From: Moringa oleifera
Lineage: Eukaryota; Streptophyta; Magnoliopsida; Brassicales; Moringaceae
Length of the DNA: 64,000 bases
Assembly: GCA_021397835.1 (NCBI GenBank)
Contig: JAJFZO010000094.1
Location: 1,590,501-1,654,500 of the forward strand
Direction of reading: 5' to 3'
Translations under genes and position numbers: made by a program
Shown: piece after piece, positions 1 to 12,000 of the stretch
Layout: each line of letters opens with the position of its first letter
Numbering within the stretch: the stretch's first letter is position 1
Notes under the pieces: model-generated
What the model was told of the DNA's origin: nothing
The model's database searches: none
What the model saw: only the letters and a program-made list of their open reading frames with translations

Positions 1-622
1 AGAAAATGAGTCCTATGTAGTTTTTTAACATTACCATAACCATAATTATGATAATGAAGTGCAAGAGCAGTAACATTCCCTTCCCCTTCTGCTCAGCACC
101 AAAACATTACAAAAGATGACATATTACTTAAGGGATGCATTAAGCCAATGTATGTATCCAATGTCATCCACAACAGTCCAAAACAGTATCAGACCACTAG
201 ACTCCAAGAGGCATGCCTAACCACTCTCAACCAACACTAGTTTCACCGTCATTACAAAGTTAAGCATTAGCATTGTCCACATCTCAAAAATACTTCACAT
301 TGATCATTGCACATGGAGACATTAAATGAACATTAGCACACCATAATTCTCATAATCAATTCATAAGGATTAAATAACGAGGCACGGAATTATCATTATC
401 ATCATCATCACCACCATAATCATCAAGATGAATATTATACAGGAAAGAAGGAGCTCCATCCATCAGAATCACAAGAAGTCTCCCTAAAACCCTATTAATA
501 GTACCAAAGACACCACATGACATATTACTGCCCAAGATCTCACAATCCACCAATATCGATATAAACCTGAGACCAAACAACAGAATACCCAAAGGAAGCC
601 AGGAAAGGACACTGAACCCACT
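1..622. other. 3' flank and probable 3' UTR of the MBS-like gene
   Basis: No coding region is supported here. The part next to 622 is probably the 3' UTR of the minus-strand zinc-finger gene. The short open frame at 356-592 on the minus strand has low-complexity composition (a run of ATC/ATT repeats near 390-420 read as Asp/Asn) and no recognisable family. Confidence 0.5.
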
Positions 623-937
623 TCACTTCTTGAAGCTGCCCCTCACGCCGGGACGAGGCTTGGAGGGATCCGGTGCAATCGTAGCGTGCAGATTGACGAG
701 CTTGGACTCGTCAAAGGGAATCTTTGGGTGCCTAGCATCGTGATGAATTTGCATAGTCTTCAAGTCGGGAACGGTGATCTTGCAGTGAGGGCACTCCAAC
801 TTGGCATGGCCACCCTTTTCCTGGCCAGATCTGTCGGCTAAGCCGGCCTTACCACCGCCCCTGTTAGTCGTCGCCGCGTCGACCTTCGCCGCAATCTCTT
901 TGGCTGTGTGCTTCTTTGGCTTCGCTTTCCCGGTCAT
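623..937 (-). CDS. MBS1: small C2H2 zinc-finger protein, MBS1/MBS2 (METHYLENE BLUE SENSITIVITY) family
   Basis: Single-exon gene of 104 codons. The protein starts MTGKAKPKKHTAKEI, has a glycine-rich stretch near residues 26-43, and carries one zinc finger with Cys49, Cys52 and histidines at 65/66 and 70. The tail is basic and proline-rich and ends in RGSFKK. Length, start and end match the conserved plant MBS family (about 105 residues) along the whole protein. In Arabidopsis MBS1 is needed for gene-expression responses to singlet oxygen and is reported in the cytosol and nucleus; that role is family knowledge, not visible here. The ATG at 937 is the natural start because the family begins with MTGKAKPKKHT. 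A TATA box lies about 175 bp upstream. MBS1 and MBS2 are close paralogues, so the exact orthologue is not settled. Confidence 0.93.
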   Translation of the reverse strand: MTGKAKPKKHTAKEIAAKVDAATTNRGGGKAGLADRSGQEKGGHAKLECPHCKITVPDLKTMQIHHDARHPKIPFDESKLVNLHATIAPDPSKPRPGVRGSFKK

Positions 938-1030
938 CCTGTTTGGTGGCGCTGCTTCCGAAGTGATCCGATGGCTTAGGAACGCCGGAGCACAATCCGA
1001 GGAGAAGAAGAAAAAGAGAAAGAAAACACA

Positions 1031-1122
1031 AAACCCTAGCTATAATAGGGGAAGGCTGTCCGTGGATCCGTGTTGAGACTAGAACGAGGAATTGAGGCTT
1101 GTGAGTGCCCCTATTTATATAG
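1031..1122 (-). promoter_or_regulatory. core promoter and leader of the MBS-like gene (TATA box, telo-box)
   Basis: On the minus strand TATATAAATAG sits at about 1111-1121, a good plant TATA box. It would place transcription start near 1080-1090 and give a leader of roughly 150 nt. An AAACCCTA telo-box-like motif lies at 1031-1038 (plus-strand reading) in the leader. Telo-boxes are common near starts of plant housekeeping and translation genes. The start site itself is inferred. Confidence 0.6.
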
Positions 1123-1129
1123 GCTTATC

Positions 1130-4100
1130 CGCATAAAGGTTGCAACGGTGGTGGCCGGTGGCAATTAGGGTCTCTTCAGATTGATTGATCCGTCTATTTC
1201 ATATGATGCTCCTTTTTTTTCCAAAAATTAAAAAAAAAAACTTTTTCCCTAATACTAAATATAAAAGTGTTTCTAAAAAATTTTGAATTAAATAATTTAA
1301 TCAATTTATTTTACTGTTAAAAAATACTAAATTTATGTCAATTTAGCTTAAAAGTAATACCATTTGAATTTCAATTTCACATGATTATTATTTTCCTCAA
1401 ACATCACCTACTTCAAAGGCATAAAAATCCCAACTTTATAATATAGAAAGGAGAGTGATTGGTTACAAATACAAGTTAGATGATATTTAATCATATTATA
1501 TACATAATGTAACTAATAAAACTATATATTAAAAGCTTGTTACCACTAGGACAGTTAATGTCCTTATCCAGACTAGGGATATGCATTTAATAAAATCTGA
1601 GTGCCCACATCAATTGGTGGTACATGTGCAAAATGGATCCTTCTAGGGTATGCAAATAATTGGGCAACTTGCAAATTGGCTCTTTCCGTTGATCCAAATC
1701 CAATTTTTGTCTGCTTAAAGTTGCATGTTATTGTATAAATATAACTATTTATGAATCCATCTAATGTGCATAGTTATTTTATCAAATTAAGTATATATTA
1801 ATAAATTTATTAATACATTATTTAAAATTGAAATTTAAAATATAATTAAAAATCAACTAAAGTTAATTATAAAATTCATGATCTAAAAAATTATAAAACA
1901 ATTAAAAATCACATATTTGTGAAATGTAAACTATACAGTTATTAATCATAATGAGATAAAAATAAATATAATAAATGAAGTTGATGAGTTTATAATTATT
2001 TTGAATTTAAGTTTTAAGATAAATAAAAAGTATTAATATTAATATCTTGTTAAATTATAAAATTATAAAATAATTTATTTAATATTTTTTAAAAAAAATA
2101 AAGAAAGACATACTCTCAGTTTTAAAATAGAAATTAGAAATTACCACTAAGATACAAATGAATGAAAATTTTAAAATTTATGTTATTAAATCATATATAA
2201 TTTTTTAAATATTATATATATAATTTAAAAGGTAAATTTTATATAAAATGTTGATGTTTATTTTATATTATTAAATAAATTTTAATATTTAAAAAGTGAT
2301 AAATTAAACTCTGATTTATCAATTTAGATCAAATTAAACTTTATTCAAAAATAAAAAAATTAAAGATATTCAAATTAAAAATCTTATACAATATATTTTA
2401 ACTTAAAAATTTTTATAGATGTAAAAAATATATTTAAATTATTACTAAAAAATTTAAAGTTTTTAAACGTCAAAAATATTTTTTTAAAACTTATATTATC
2501 AAAATTTTAAAAATTCATAAAAAATAGCTCATAAATCAAAATTCGTTCAAGTTTAAAAGTATGGACTAAAAACATAGTGTCCAATTATTTAAGTCATTGT
2601 TTAACTATTTAACAATAAAATATCCTTAATTTTTTACTGTTGTTTAAATTAAGATTCAATATATATATCAAATTAATAAATTATAACTTTATCACTTTTT
2701 GAATATTAAGATTTATTTGCTAACATGAGATAAATATTAAGATTTTATATAATCTTTGTCTTAATTTAACATAATAAATAAAATTATAAAATAACATATT
2801 AAAATAATTAAAATATTACAACATATATCATTTATAATATATATTTTATGCTTATTTATAAAGTTATTATAAATTAAAATTAAAATTTTAAGTGAAATGC
2901 TGCTGACTCTTAAAAATGAAATAGTAGGACACAACTTTAATAAAATTAAATTCAAAAAATTTTATTATTTATTGATAATCATAAAAATAATATGTACGAA
3001 GTCATAATGAGTTGAAAAAAAAAAGAAGTCATAATGAGTTGCAAAAAATAAAAAATAAATAAAATTAACTTAGTACATTTCAGTATTTTCATTAAATTAA
3101 GTTGTTGATACAAAAGTACTTTAGGATTGACAAAATATTATAAAATTTGGTTTTGCTATCTACTTTGATGGAAAGACATTTAAACATTCTTGAAAAATAA
3201 AAACAGAGAGGCAATGTGTATGTTAATTGAACTTTAAAAAAGAAGAAAAAGAAAAAAGTGATAGACTTACCATAATTAAGTCGCTAGGGAATTGAGAGAA
3301 GTAAAATCTGCTAATCTGGTCATTTATAATTTCATAATTTTAACAATTATTAATTAATAAAATAAATATCATACTCATTATAATCATAAATAATATAAAA
3401 AAATTAATATTGATATTATAAATTGTAAAATGGTTCTTAATTCAAGAATATATATATATATATATAAAGAATCAGCACTTGATAAAATTTTAGTATTAAT
3501 AGATTTTTAATATAAAGATTAAATTTTAAATTTTTTAAATAAAATTATCATTAAATTAAAAATTTTAAATAAAATTATTGTTAAACTAAAATTTTAAAAA
3601 ATATTTAAATATAATTATGAAAACATGAAATCCACGTTAATGCCCTCTAGGTGTTGACATGGACACTTTAAAAATATTTGATGTGATTTTATTGTTAGGT
3701 ATATATATTAGATATAAATATATTTTATTAATTTAATAATATTAAAATTTATTTTTAGATAATAATTAAATTATAAATATAAATAAATATATTATTTTCA
3801 TCTTATAATAAAAATATCAATATTTTATTAATAAAAATAAAATGTTTTCAATTATTTGTGGTAACTTATTTTAGAGTGTCATTTGTTCGTATGTATCAAC
3901 AGATTTGGTAGTGCTTGTCTATAGAAAAGGTCTTTTCTCTCTCATAAATAATAGTTTATCAAAATCTTGAAACTTCAATGTTATAATTTATTGTTTTTAA
4001 TGCATTAACATATCCATTCTCTAGTTAAAGGACATTATATAAATTTAAATGCATTAATATTATTTACTTTTTATATTAAAAATAATCTTATAACTTATAT

Positions 4101-5690
4101 TAATTTTTATTGATTTTCAAATTGTACGCAAAAAATTGACTAAATTTATTATATATTTAATATATTTTAGAGTTCGCAGTTTTTAGTTTGTTGCTCTTTT
4201 TTTGGCGTATGCCAAAATTTATTTATATTCATATTTTTAAAAAATTTAAACCAATAATATTGCCTGTTAAATTATGTAATATAAGGCTTATTAGGGTTAT
4301 TCGCATCATAAGGTTTTCATATGGATGGTTGAAGACTTTTCAATTATATTTATATAAAGCTTGATAGAGTAATCCATAAAAATGATTCTCATATATTAAG
4401 TTGACGGATAATGTATAATCAAATGAGTTCAATTAGATTTGTTAACTTGAAAGGCCATATGAACTTTTTTATGGGTAAATTCGAGGCCATATATTTTGGG
4501 TCAGGCCTACCTTAAAATTTAATATATATATATGTGTGTGTGTGTGTGAATTTCAAAAATTAGGTTCAATGGACTTAAAAAAAAAACATTTTAATTGTCA
4601 TAAAACATTGCTATGTTGAGTTATTTTATTTTATTTTTCATCCTTATGGTGTTTAAATAATGCAACCACGTATGAAAGGTTAAGCTTAAAGCCCCTAATG
4701 GATCATAGAGATTTATGGTTGCATGCTTAATGCGTAGGTCACATGATTTGTGACTTGGAAATATCAACTCAAGCATTTAACTAATTTAAAGCTTAAGTGT
4801 GTGTTACATGTATATTTAATTTCATATTGAATGAGTTTGATTCAAAAATTTAGCTTGATATTACTTTATTAACTTTATTTATTTAAGATGAATATTTTTT
4901 TATTAATCTAAGATTTATGATGAGCTTTTTAATAAATAATTATAAAAATATTTTAATATTTTATAATATTAATAAAACAATCTGAACCATTAATTTGTTA
5001 AATTGATTACGTATCGTAATTTTATTAAAGGCTCGACATAATTTAGATCAGTAAAATTTTTTTATCAATTTGTGTATTGAAGTGTGATTCAAATGGAGAG
5101 AGATTAAAACTAATGCGTTTTACTTACCAATTAGAACAATTATGTTTTATCGTATCTTTTTTATAAAAAATTAAGTTATGTTAATTAATTAAAAAATAGT
5201 TATTTTTTTATTATCAAAACTTTCAATTTCATTTATTTATTAAACTTTCTATAAAATTAGTTAAGAAAATTTTGGCATAAAATGATCCTACTTAAGTTTT
5301 TTTTTTTTTTTATATATATATCTTCCCTTCCAAATTTTAAAGGAGCAATAATCTTTATTCTTTCCAATTGGAAAAGGGAAATTTTTAATTTAATTGGTGC
5401 TCAAAAGAATCTTCCACAGCGATACAATTGGAAATGTATAATTGATAAAGGTCCAGCGATTCATTGTCTTGCCATCAAGATTGTCGCATTAGATGACGGC
5501 TTTTAAAGACAATTATTCATATTGTTTATATGAAAAACTTAATGAATAGTATATTTTTCTATGTTTCAATATTAAGTTTTCTTTTCTATTAATTTGTATT
5601 TATAATAAATTTTTATTACTTTTTGACACATATTCTTCATCACATTATTAATTTTATAATTAAAATATAAAATCCAATTTCTATTGCAGA
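1130..5690. other. AT-rich intergenic DNA, no gene seen
   Basis: About 4.5 kb of very AT-rich sequence with short homopolymers and simple repeats: a TA run near 3450-3468 and a compound TA/TG run near 4524-4548. No frame shows a known domain. Parts (about 2240-2560 and 3480-3610) share word order with other AT-rich blocks at 23.5-24.1 kb and 58.4-59.4 kb, which suggests old copies of one repeat family. The small frames at 2761-2955 and 5282-5506 are compositional. Confidence 0.6.
4521..4549. repeat. compound TA/TG microsatellite
   Basis: An alternating TA run passes directly into a TG run of about eight units, within intergenic AT-rich DNA. It has no visible relation to a gene. Confidence 0.85.
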
Positions 5691-5699
5691 TTTTCCCAT

Positions 5700-6018
5700 C
5701 ATTTTTCTCTGTTTACTCATTTGCCGCCTCGTTGGTCAGTTTTCACAGCCATGGTGGGCAAGGGGTTGAAATTCAAGTTACAATCACACTCGTGCATCGC
5801 ACGTGATCTGTCTGCACCTGGTTTATTTATGCTAAATGTGAGCGATGCATGCTGGTTCCATCTGTTTCACTCGCGATTCTTTGAGCTGCATAGGGTTTCA
5901 CTCCAGAATACAAGCAAAACTAGTCTATATTAGTTTTGGTTAGGATCAAAGTTCTCTTTCTCCTTCTCTCTCTGCGTGCTCGTAGTGTTTTTTTCTGCCC
6001 TAATTTCTCTATCCGAAC
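5700..6018 (+). promoter_or_regulatory. 5' leader/promoter region of the SPT6 gene
   Basis: The composition changes here from AT-rich DNA to mixed sequence with TC-rich stretches (5955-5980), typical of a plant 5' UTR just before the ATG at 6019. A frame at 5721-5933 has no recognisable family and I treat it as non-coding leader or promoter. I do not see an unambiguous TATA box. Confidence 0.45.
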
Positions 6019-9000
6019 ATGGGCAAGAATGTAGTTTCTGATGAAGAAGGTATCCTCTCTCTCAAAAAAAAAAAAAAAACCCTTATTTCTTTGAGTGGAA
6101 GTCCTAAATTTTCCTCAGATTGTCATATTTGAATCTGTTTTCGCCTAATTTGAGCAGATGAGGTTGAGTTGGAGGACGAAGAGCGAGAACCCGTTGATGG
6201 AGACGGGCTCGAGGACCGTGTGGATGAGGATGAGGACGAAGAAGATGGTACGGTTTTGATTTTCGACTCTAACTTTAAAAGTATTATTTTACGTTCTGGG
6301 TTTCATTTTTTTTTTTTTGGTTTTTGCTGTGACCTGGGTTTCTGGTGGAGGTTTAGTTATGGATAGATCATTTAGGGCTCTTTTGCATGAATTAATCCGT
6401 AGGTTGTTTTAATAGAAAGTAGCTGGGTCCAGGAAAATGCATTTTTCTATTCTTTCTTTATATTCTGGCTTAGGTCTGTGTGCTTGCTGGGGGAAGAGGG
6501 TGGTGGGGGGGGGGGATGTGTGGAGAAGAAAGTGATCGAGGTTTGGTGGGAGGCTCTTGATTGTATTGGAGATGCCACAATTGTTCTGTCTTAGAGAAGG
6601 CTCGGAATGACGTTCTTCTGTTGAAAGGGCTGGACTTACAAGAGAGGGTGGAGGAAAGAGAAGAGCTCTGTATGGAAATGGCTGATGCTGAGTGTTTGGT
6701 GTGAATTAATACAATTTAAATCTGAAATGATAAAAGTTACATTTTTTTGCTGACATACTGAGTAACCAAACGTTAATCGCCTTTGGTATAGATATGGTGA
6801 TTAATGTATTGATAAATGCATATTTTATGTGAAGACTGAAGTTAGAGAAAATTAAGTGTTCACATCTGTTCACGAAAGATTTAATTGTAAGAAATTTGGT
6901 TCTGGTATATGCTTGGAGTATGTGGTTGAAACAATTAGGGGCTTTCTTTTCTTTTATTGTTATTCCCTTTGTCGGTCTTTCTATTCGGAAGGTAGGGAAC
7001 ATGTTAAGCAAAGTGTTTATGCTTATTCATGATTAATTTGAAGGGGTTACTGACAGGAATGTCTTATAGACTGGGTGATATCCATGGTACTTTTGAAAAC
7101 TTAAGAATTCTCTTTTAAGTTCTTGATTTTCTGTTTCTGGCTGTTTTGATCTTTTCTGTTATGTCACCTACATTGATTCGCCACATTTGCATTAGGTTTT
7201 TTAGGCCATTTGATTTGGCAGTTGTGGTCATTCATTTTCACAGTGTATCAGTGTGCATTATAATTCATTCTATATACGTCTCTATTTGTGCAGAAGAAGG
7301 GCAGGACGAATATGAGAAGGATGGATTTATAGTGGATGATGTTGATGAAGAGGAGGAGGATGAAGAAGAAGAAGAGAGGCAAGACAGCGACGAGGAGAGG
7401 CAGAAAAAGAAGAAGAAAAGAAAGAAAAAGTGAATGCTTTTCTCCATAACCTGCTATTTGTTGATTAATGCTTTAGCTGCAAGACGCGGACGAAAAGCAG
7501 GAAAATTATGAAAAGATGGATTCATGTTTATAGCATTTTGTGTGCGAACATACCTGTGTGCCTATGCGTGTGGATCAGAATGATAGTGTTGTTTATCTCA
7601 TATTTTTATCTTTCATTGAAATATTCCCTGCAAACTATTTAAGGATAAATATCTATGTCTAATGACTACTCTCTTTCCTCTTCAAAACATTCTTAGGGGA
7701 TCAGAGGATGTTCTTGATGAAGATGACTATTTGCTTCTCCAGGATAACAACATTAATATTCAAAAGGTTGGGAGATTTGATTTTGTCCCCTGCTTTCCAA
7801 AGGAAAAAGATCCAAAAAATGGTGCCTGAATGATGTTTTTACCTTTGTTCATATTTATAAGATTTTTGCATGAAATTCTTCTAACAGAAAAAGTTCAAGC
7901 GTTTGAAGAAAGCTCAGAAGGATTCTGACGGTCGATTTGGGTTATCTGATGAGGAGTTTGATGGTAGTGGTTCATATTTATAAGATTTTTGCATGAAATT
8001 CTTCTAACAGAAAAAGTTCAAGCGTTTGAAGAAAGCTCAGAAGGATTCTGACGGTCGATTTGGGTTATCTGATGCTTAAACGTGCTGAGGAGAAGCTTAA
8101 ACGTAGCTTGTTTGGTGATGATGAAGGTACGGATATCTTGAATGGTCCTGCTAAATTATGGTGGTTTGGTCATTATATTGCTGACTGACTATATACTGTG
8201 ATGCCCAGGAGTCCCACTTGAAGATATGGCTGAAGAGGAAGAACCAGTAGAAGAGGAAGAGGATGGTGACCTAGGGGAAGATGATGAAATGGCAGATTTT
8301 ATTGTAGATGAAGAAGACGTAGATGAGCATGGAGCTGTCGTGAGGTATATTTTTTGTTGTTCATGCATTTGTGGTCATCTATAGCTGAAATATCTCTTTA
8401 ATAATTGAACGTATTGGTCAGGAGGAAGAACGTGAAGAGGAAGAAATCTAGGCAGGCACCAGGAGTTTCATCATCTGCTTTGCAGGAAGCTCATGAAATA
8501 TTTGGTGATGTTGATGAACTGCTGCAGCTTCGCAAGCAAGGCTTAGATACTAATGAATGGAGGGAAAGGAGGCTAGAAGATGAATTTGAACCAATTGTTC
8601 TTTCAGAAAAGTACATGACAGAGAAGGATGACCAGATACGGATGACTGATGTTCCAGAAAGAATGCAGGTTTTTTTCCATGTTCTTTCATGCTGCTTACA
8701 CTCTAGATTTCCCCTCGATGTCTTAATCTAAACTTGAGTTGTTTTTAATTTCTTTTTGTAGGTATCCGAGGAAAGCACGGGTAGCCCTCCAACGGATGAA
8801 TTTAGCATACTGCAAGAGAGTAACTGGATATACAGTCAACTTACAAGTGGCATGGTACCTTTATTTGGCCAGATTAGTGAAGGGCGGGATCTCTCTGTAA
8901 ACAAGGAGGATATTGTGAGATTTTTGGACCTACATCACGTTCAGAAGTTAGATGTTAGTACTTTCTTATTTACCCTCTTGTTGACCTTTTTCTTTATTCT

Positions 9001-12000
9001 TTTTCTTGTTTGTTTAGGTGATCCAAAACTTAGTAGGCTGATATTTTTGTTTTTCTGTTTTCAGATCCCCTTTATTGCTATGTATCGGAAGGAGCAGTGC
9101 CTTAGCCTATTGAGAGATCCTGACCAACATGATGACGACGATGATGATAATGTTGATAAATCTGACAGAAACCCTGTCATAAAAAGGCACAAGGTAATCA
9201 GATTTGTCAGGTGAAGAGCAATCTCATTGCACGTGCATATAATTGAGTTTTGTATTTGCATCAAGTAAGAATCTTGTCAAATATTCTTCTTTGTTAGGTT
9301 CTTTGGGTGATTCGAGATTTGGACAGAAAGTGGCTGCTTCTTCAGAAGCGAAAGAGTGCTCTTCATTCATACTACACTAAGCGATTTGAAGAAGAATCTC
9401 GACGGATATACGATGAAACAAGACTTAGTTTAAATCAACAGCTTTTCAATTCAATCCTCAAGTCACTCAAGGCTGCGGAAACAGAAAGAGAGGTTGATGA
9501 TGTTGACTCAAAATTTAACTTGCATTTCCCTCCAGGGGAAGTTGGCGTTGATGAAGGACAGTACAAGAGGCCCAAGAGGAAGTCTCAATATAGTATTTGC
9601 AGCAAGGCTGGCCTGTGGGAGGTTGCGAGCAAGTTTGGTTACAGTGCTGAGCAACTTGGATTGCAATTATCTTTAATAAAAATGGTGAGCATGGTTTTCT
9701 TTGTGCTTTTTATTGTGTTATACATGGACTTAGGGACTTGATTTATTTTGGTCTAGGGTGATGTTTTGGAAGATGCTAAGGAAACACCAGAGGAGATGGC
9801 TTCAAACTTCACATGTGCAATGTTTGAAACTCCTCAAGCTGTACTTAAGGGAGCTCGGCACATGGTATGCTTCTTATCCTTGCTTATATTTACCACTACA
9901 GAAAATTTCTGCATGTATATTATGATCATGTTTTAACATGTATCACTTTCTCGATTGGTGATTTTTCCGTAGGCTGCAGTTGAGATAAGTTGTGAGCCAT
10001 GTGTTAGGAAGTATGTCCGTAATATCTTCATGGAAAATGCAGTGGTATCAACAAGTCCAACCCCAGATGGAAATGTGGCAATAGATTCTTTCCATCAGTT
10101 TGCAGGGGTGAAGTGGCTGCGTGAGAAGCCATTGAGCAGATTTGAAGATGCACAGTGGCTCCTTATCCAGAAGGCTGAAGAGGAGAAGCTTCTTCAAGTC
10201 ACTTTTAAGCTGCCAGAAAAGTATCTAAATAAGTTAACTAGTGACTGTAATGAGCATTATTTGAGTGATGGTGTCAGTAAATCTGCTCAACTCTGGAATG
10301 AGCAGAGGAAATTGATACTGCAGGATGCACTTTTTGGTTTTCTTTTACCTTCAATGGAGAAAGAGGCAAGATCCTTGTTAACTAGCAGAGCTAAAAGTTG
10401 GTTAATTATGGAGTATGGAAACAATTTATGGAGTAAAGTTTCTGTAGGGCCATACCAGAAGAAAGAAACTGATATGAATTCTGATGATGAAGCTGCACCA
10501 AGGGTCATGGCTTGCTGCTGGGGCCCTGGAAAGCCAGCAACCACTTTTGTAATGTTAGATTCATCTGGGGAGGTGCTTGATGTGCTTTACACTGGGTCCC
10601 TCACTTTACGGTCTCAAAATATTACTGACCAGCAGCGTAAGAAAAATGATCAACAACGGGTTTTGAAGTTTATGATGGACCATCAACCTCATGTCGTTGT
10701 TCTGGGAGCTGTGAATTTGTCTTGTACCCGGCTTAAGGATGATATTTATGAAGTAAGAATACTAGATTTTTTCTGATTCTTGGTAGTCTTGGTTAATGAT
10801 TTACTTGAGATTCTATAACTTAATTAAGTTGATAATTTGAGTACCTCAAATCTGATTTATAATCCCAAAATTAAGAAAGTAGAAGTGAAGTTGGTGTCTC
10901 GTAGCTTTGATTGTGTGTTGATGGTTCATGGTTCAATCTTTTTGTTCATGTTGTTGCCATTTATTTTTTGTTGAATCCTTTGTTTGAAAATGCTGCAGAC
11001 TTGGGATATTCTTGTCTATGGCAGGGTTTTGGGCAGCCAGCCTGTACCAATTTGTTAAGCCTATTATTCATTTGTGGCCACTGGAAACACCTTCATCTGT
11101 TGATAAGAGCGTTGTTTATGTAATTTACTGATAAGCATAAACATGGTTGTCATGTAGGAAATGTTCTTCCTCGAATGTTTATTAGTTATTGACTTGCACA
11201 TTCATTCTAGTCTCATTTAGCCGTTGAAACACTAAAAAGTGACTGATATTGGACTAGTGCCATTTTCAGTCGCAGACTCTCGAAGCTCTCTTCCATCTGT
11301 TGTGATTGATCTAATATGTTACAAGATGAAGTAAGAGCATTGTTTTTCTTACTGAGGTCTTATCCTCTTCCTCAATTGATGGCATTCCCTGAGGTCTGAC
11401 CCTATACTAAGATATAAACACAGTACATATTTAAGGAGGACTCATCACTAGCTTTCTATTTTCCATTTATATTATCTTGCTGAACCTGGCTTAGAATATA
11501 TAACATATGCTATCTGCTTTGTGCCAAGGTCTAATATGGACAGGATGTCATAAATTTGTGCTGTTGCAAAAGAAAACTCTTCTCTATGCTGCTTTGAGTG
11601 TATGGTTGAAATGTTTTATGTATGCCTTCAATTTGGATAACCCAAGATTTATATGGTGTATACTTTGAAATCATATGTCTATTTATGTTATTTTTGATTT
11701 GAAATCATATATCTATTTATGTTATTTTTGATTTGAAATCATTTGTTTACATTTTGGCTTATGATTAGAATATATTGTGGGTTCTCTAGTATATGTGTTC
11801 AATTGGTCTACATCACTGTTTAAATTCATCAACTACTTAGCTTTTCAACACTTATTTTGTCCAAATCTGTGATTCATGCTTGGTTGTGTCTTTTTGCATT
11901 GGGTACACGCAACGTCCTTATTGAATGTCTCGTATATTGCTTGGTTTGTTCTTGCTGGTGTTTGATTCATCCATCATTTTTTGTTTATCAGATCATCTTT

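Noticed and set aside
2761..2955. Ile/Leu-rich small frame suggesting a membrane protein
   Set aside because: The composition simply reflects very AT-rich DNA; no start context or family support.
5721..5933. 70-codon frame before the SPT6 start
   Set aside because: No family resemblance and no splice path in frame to the MGKNVVSDEE start; more likely leader or promoter.
7265..7447. Minus-strand frame rich in Ser/Phe opposite SPT6 exon 3
   Set aside because: Antisense shadow of a GAA/GAG/AAG-rich acidic exon.
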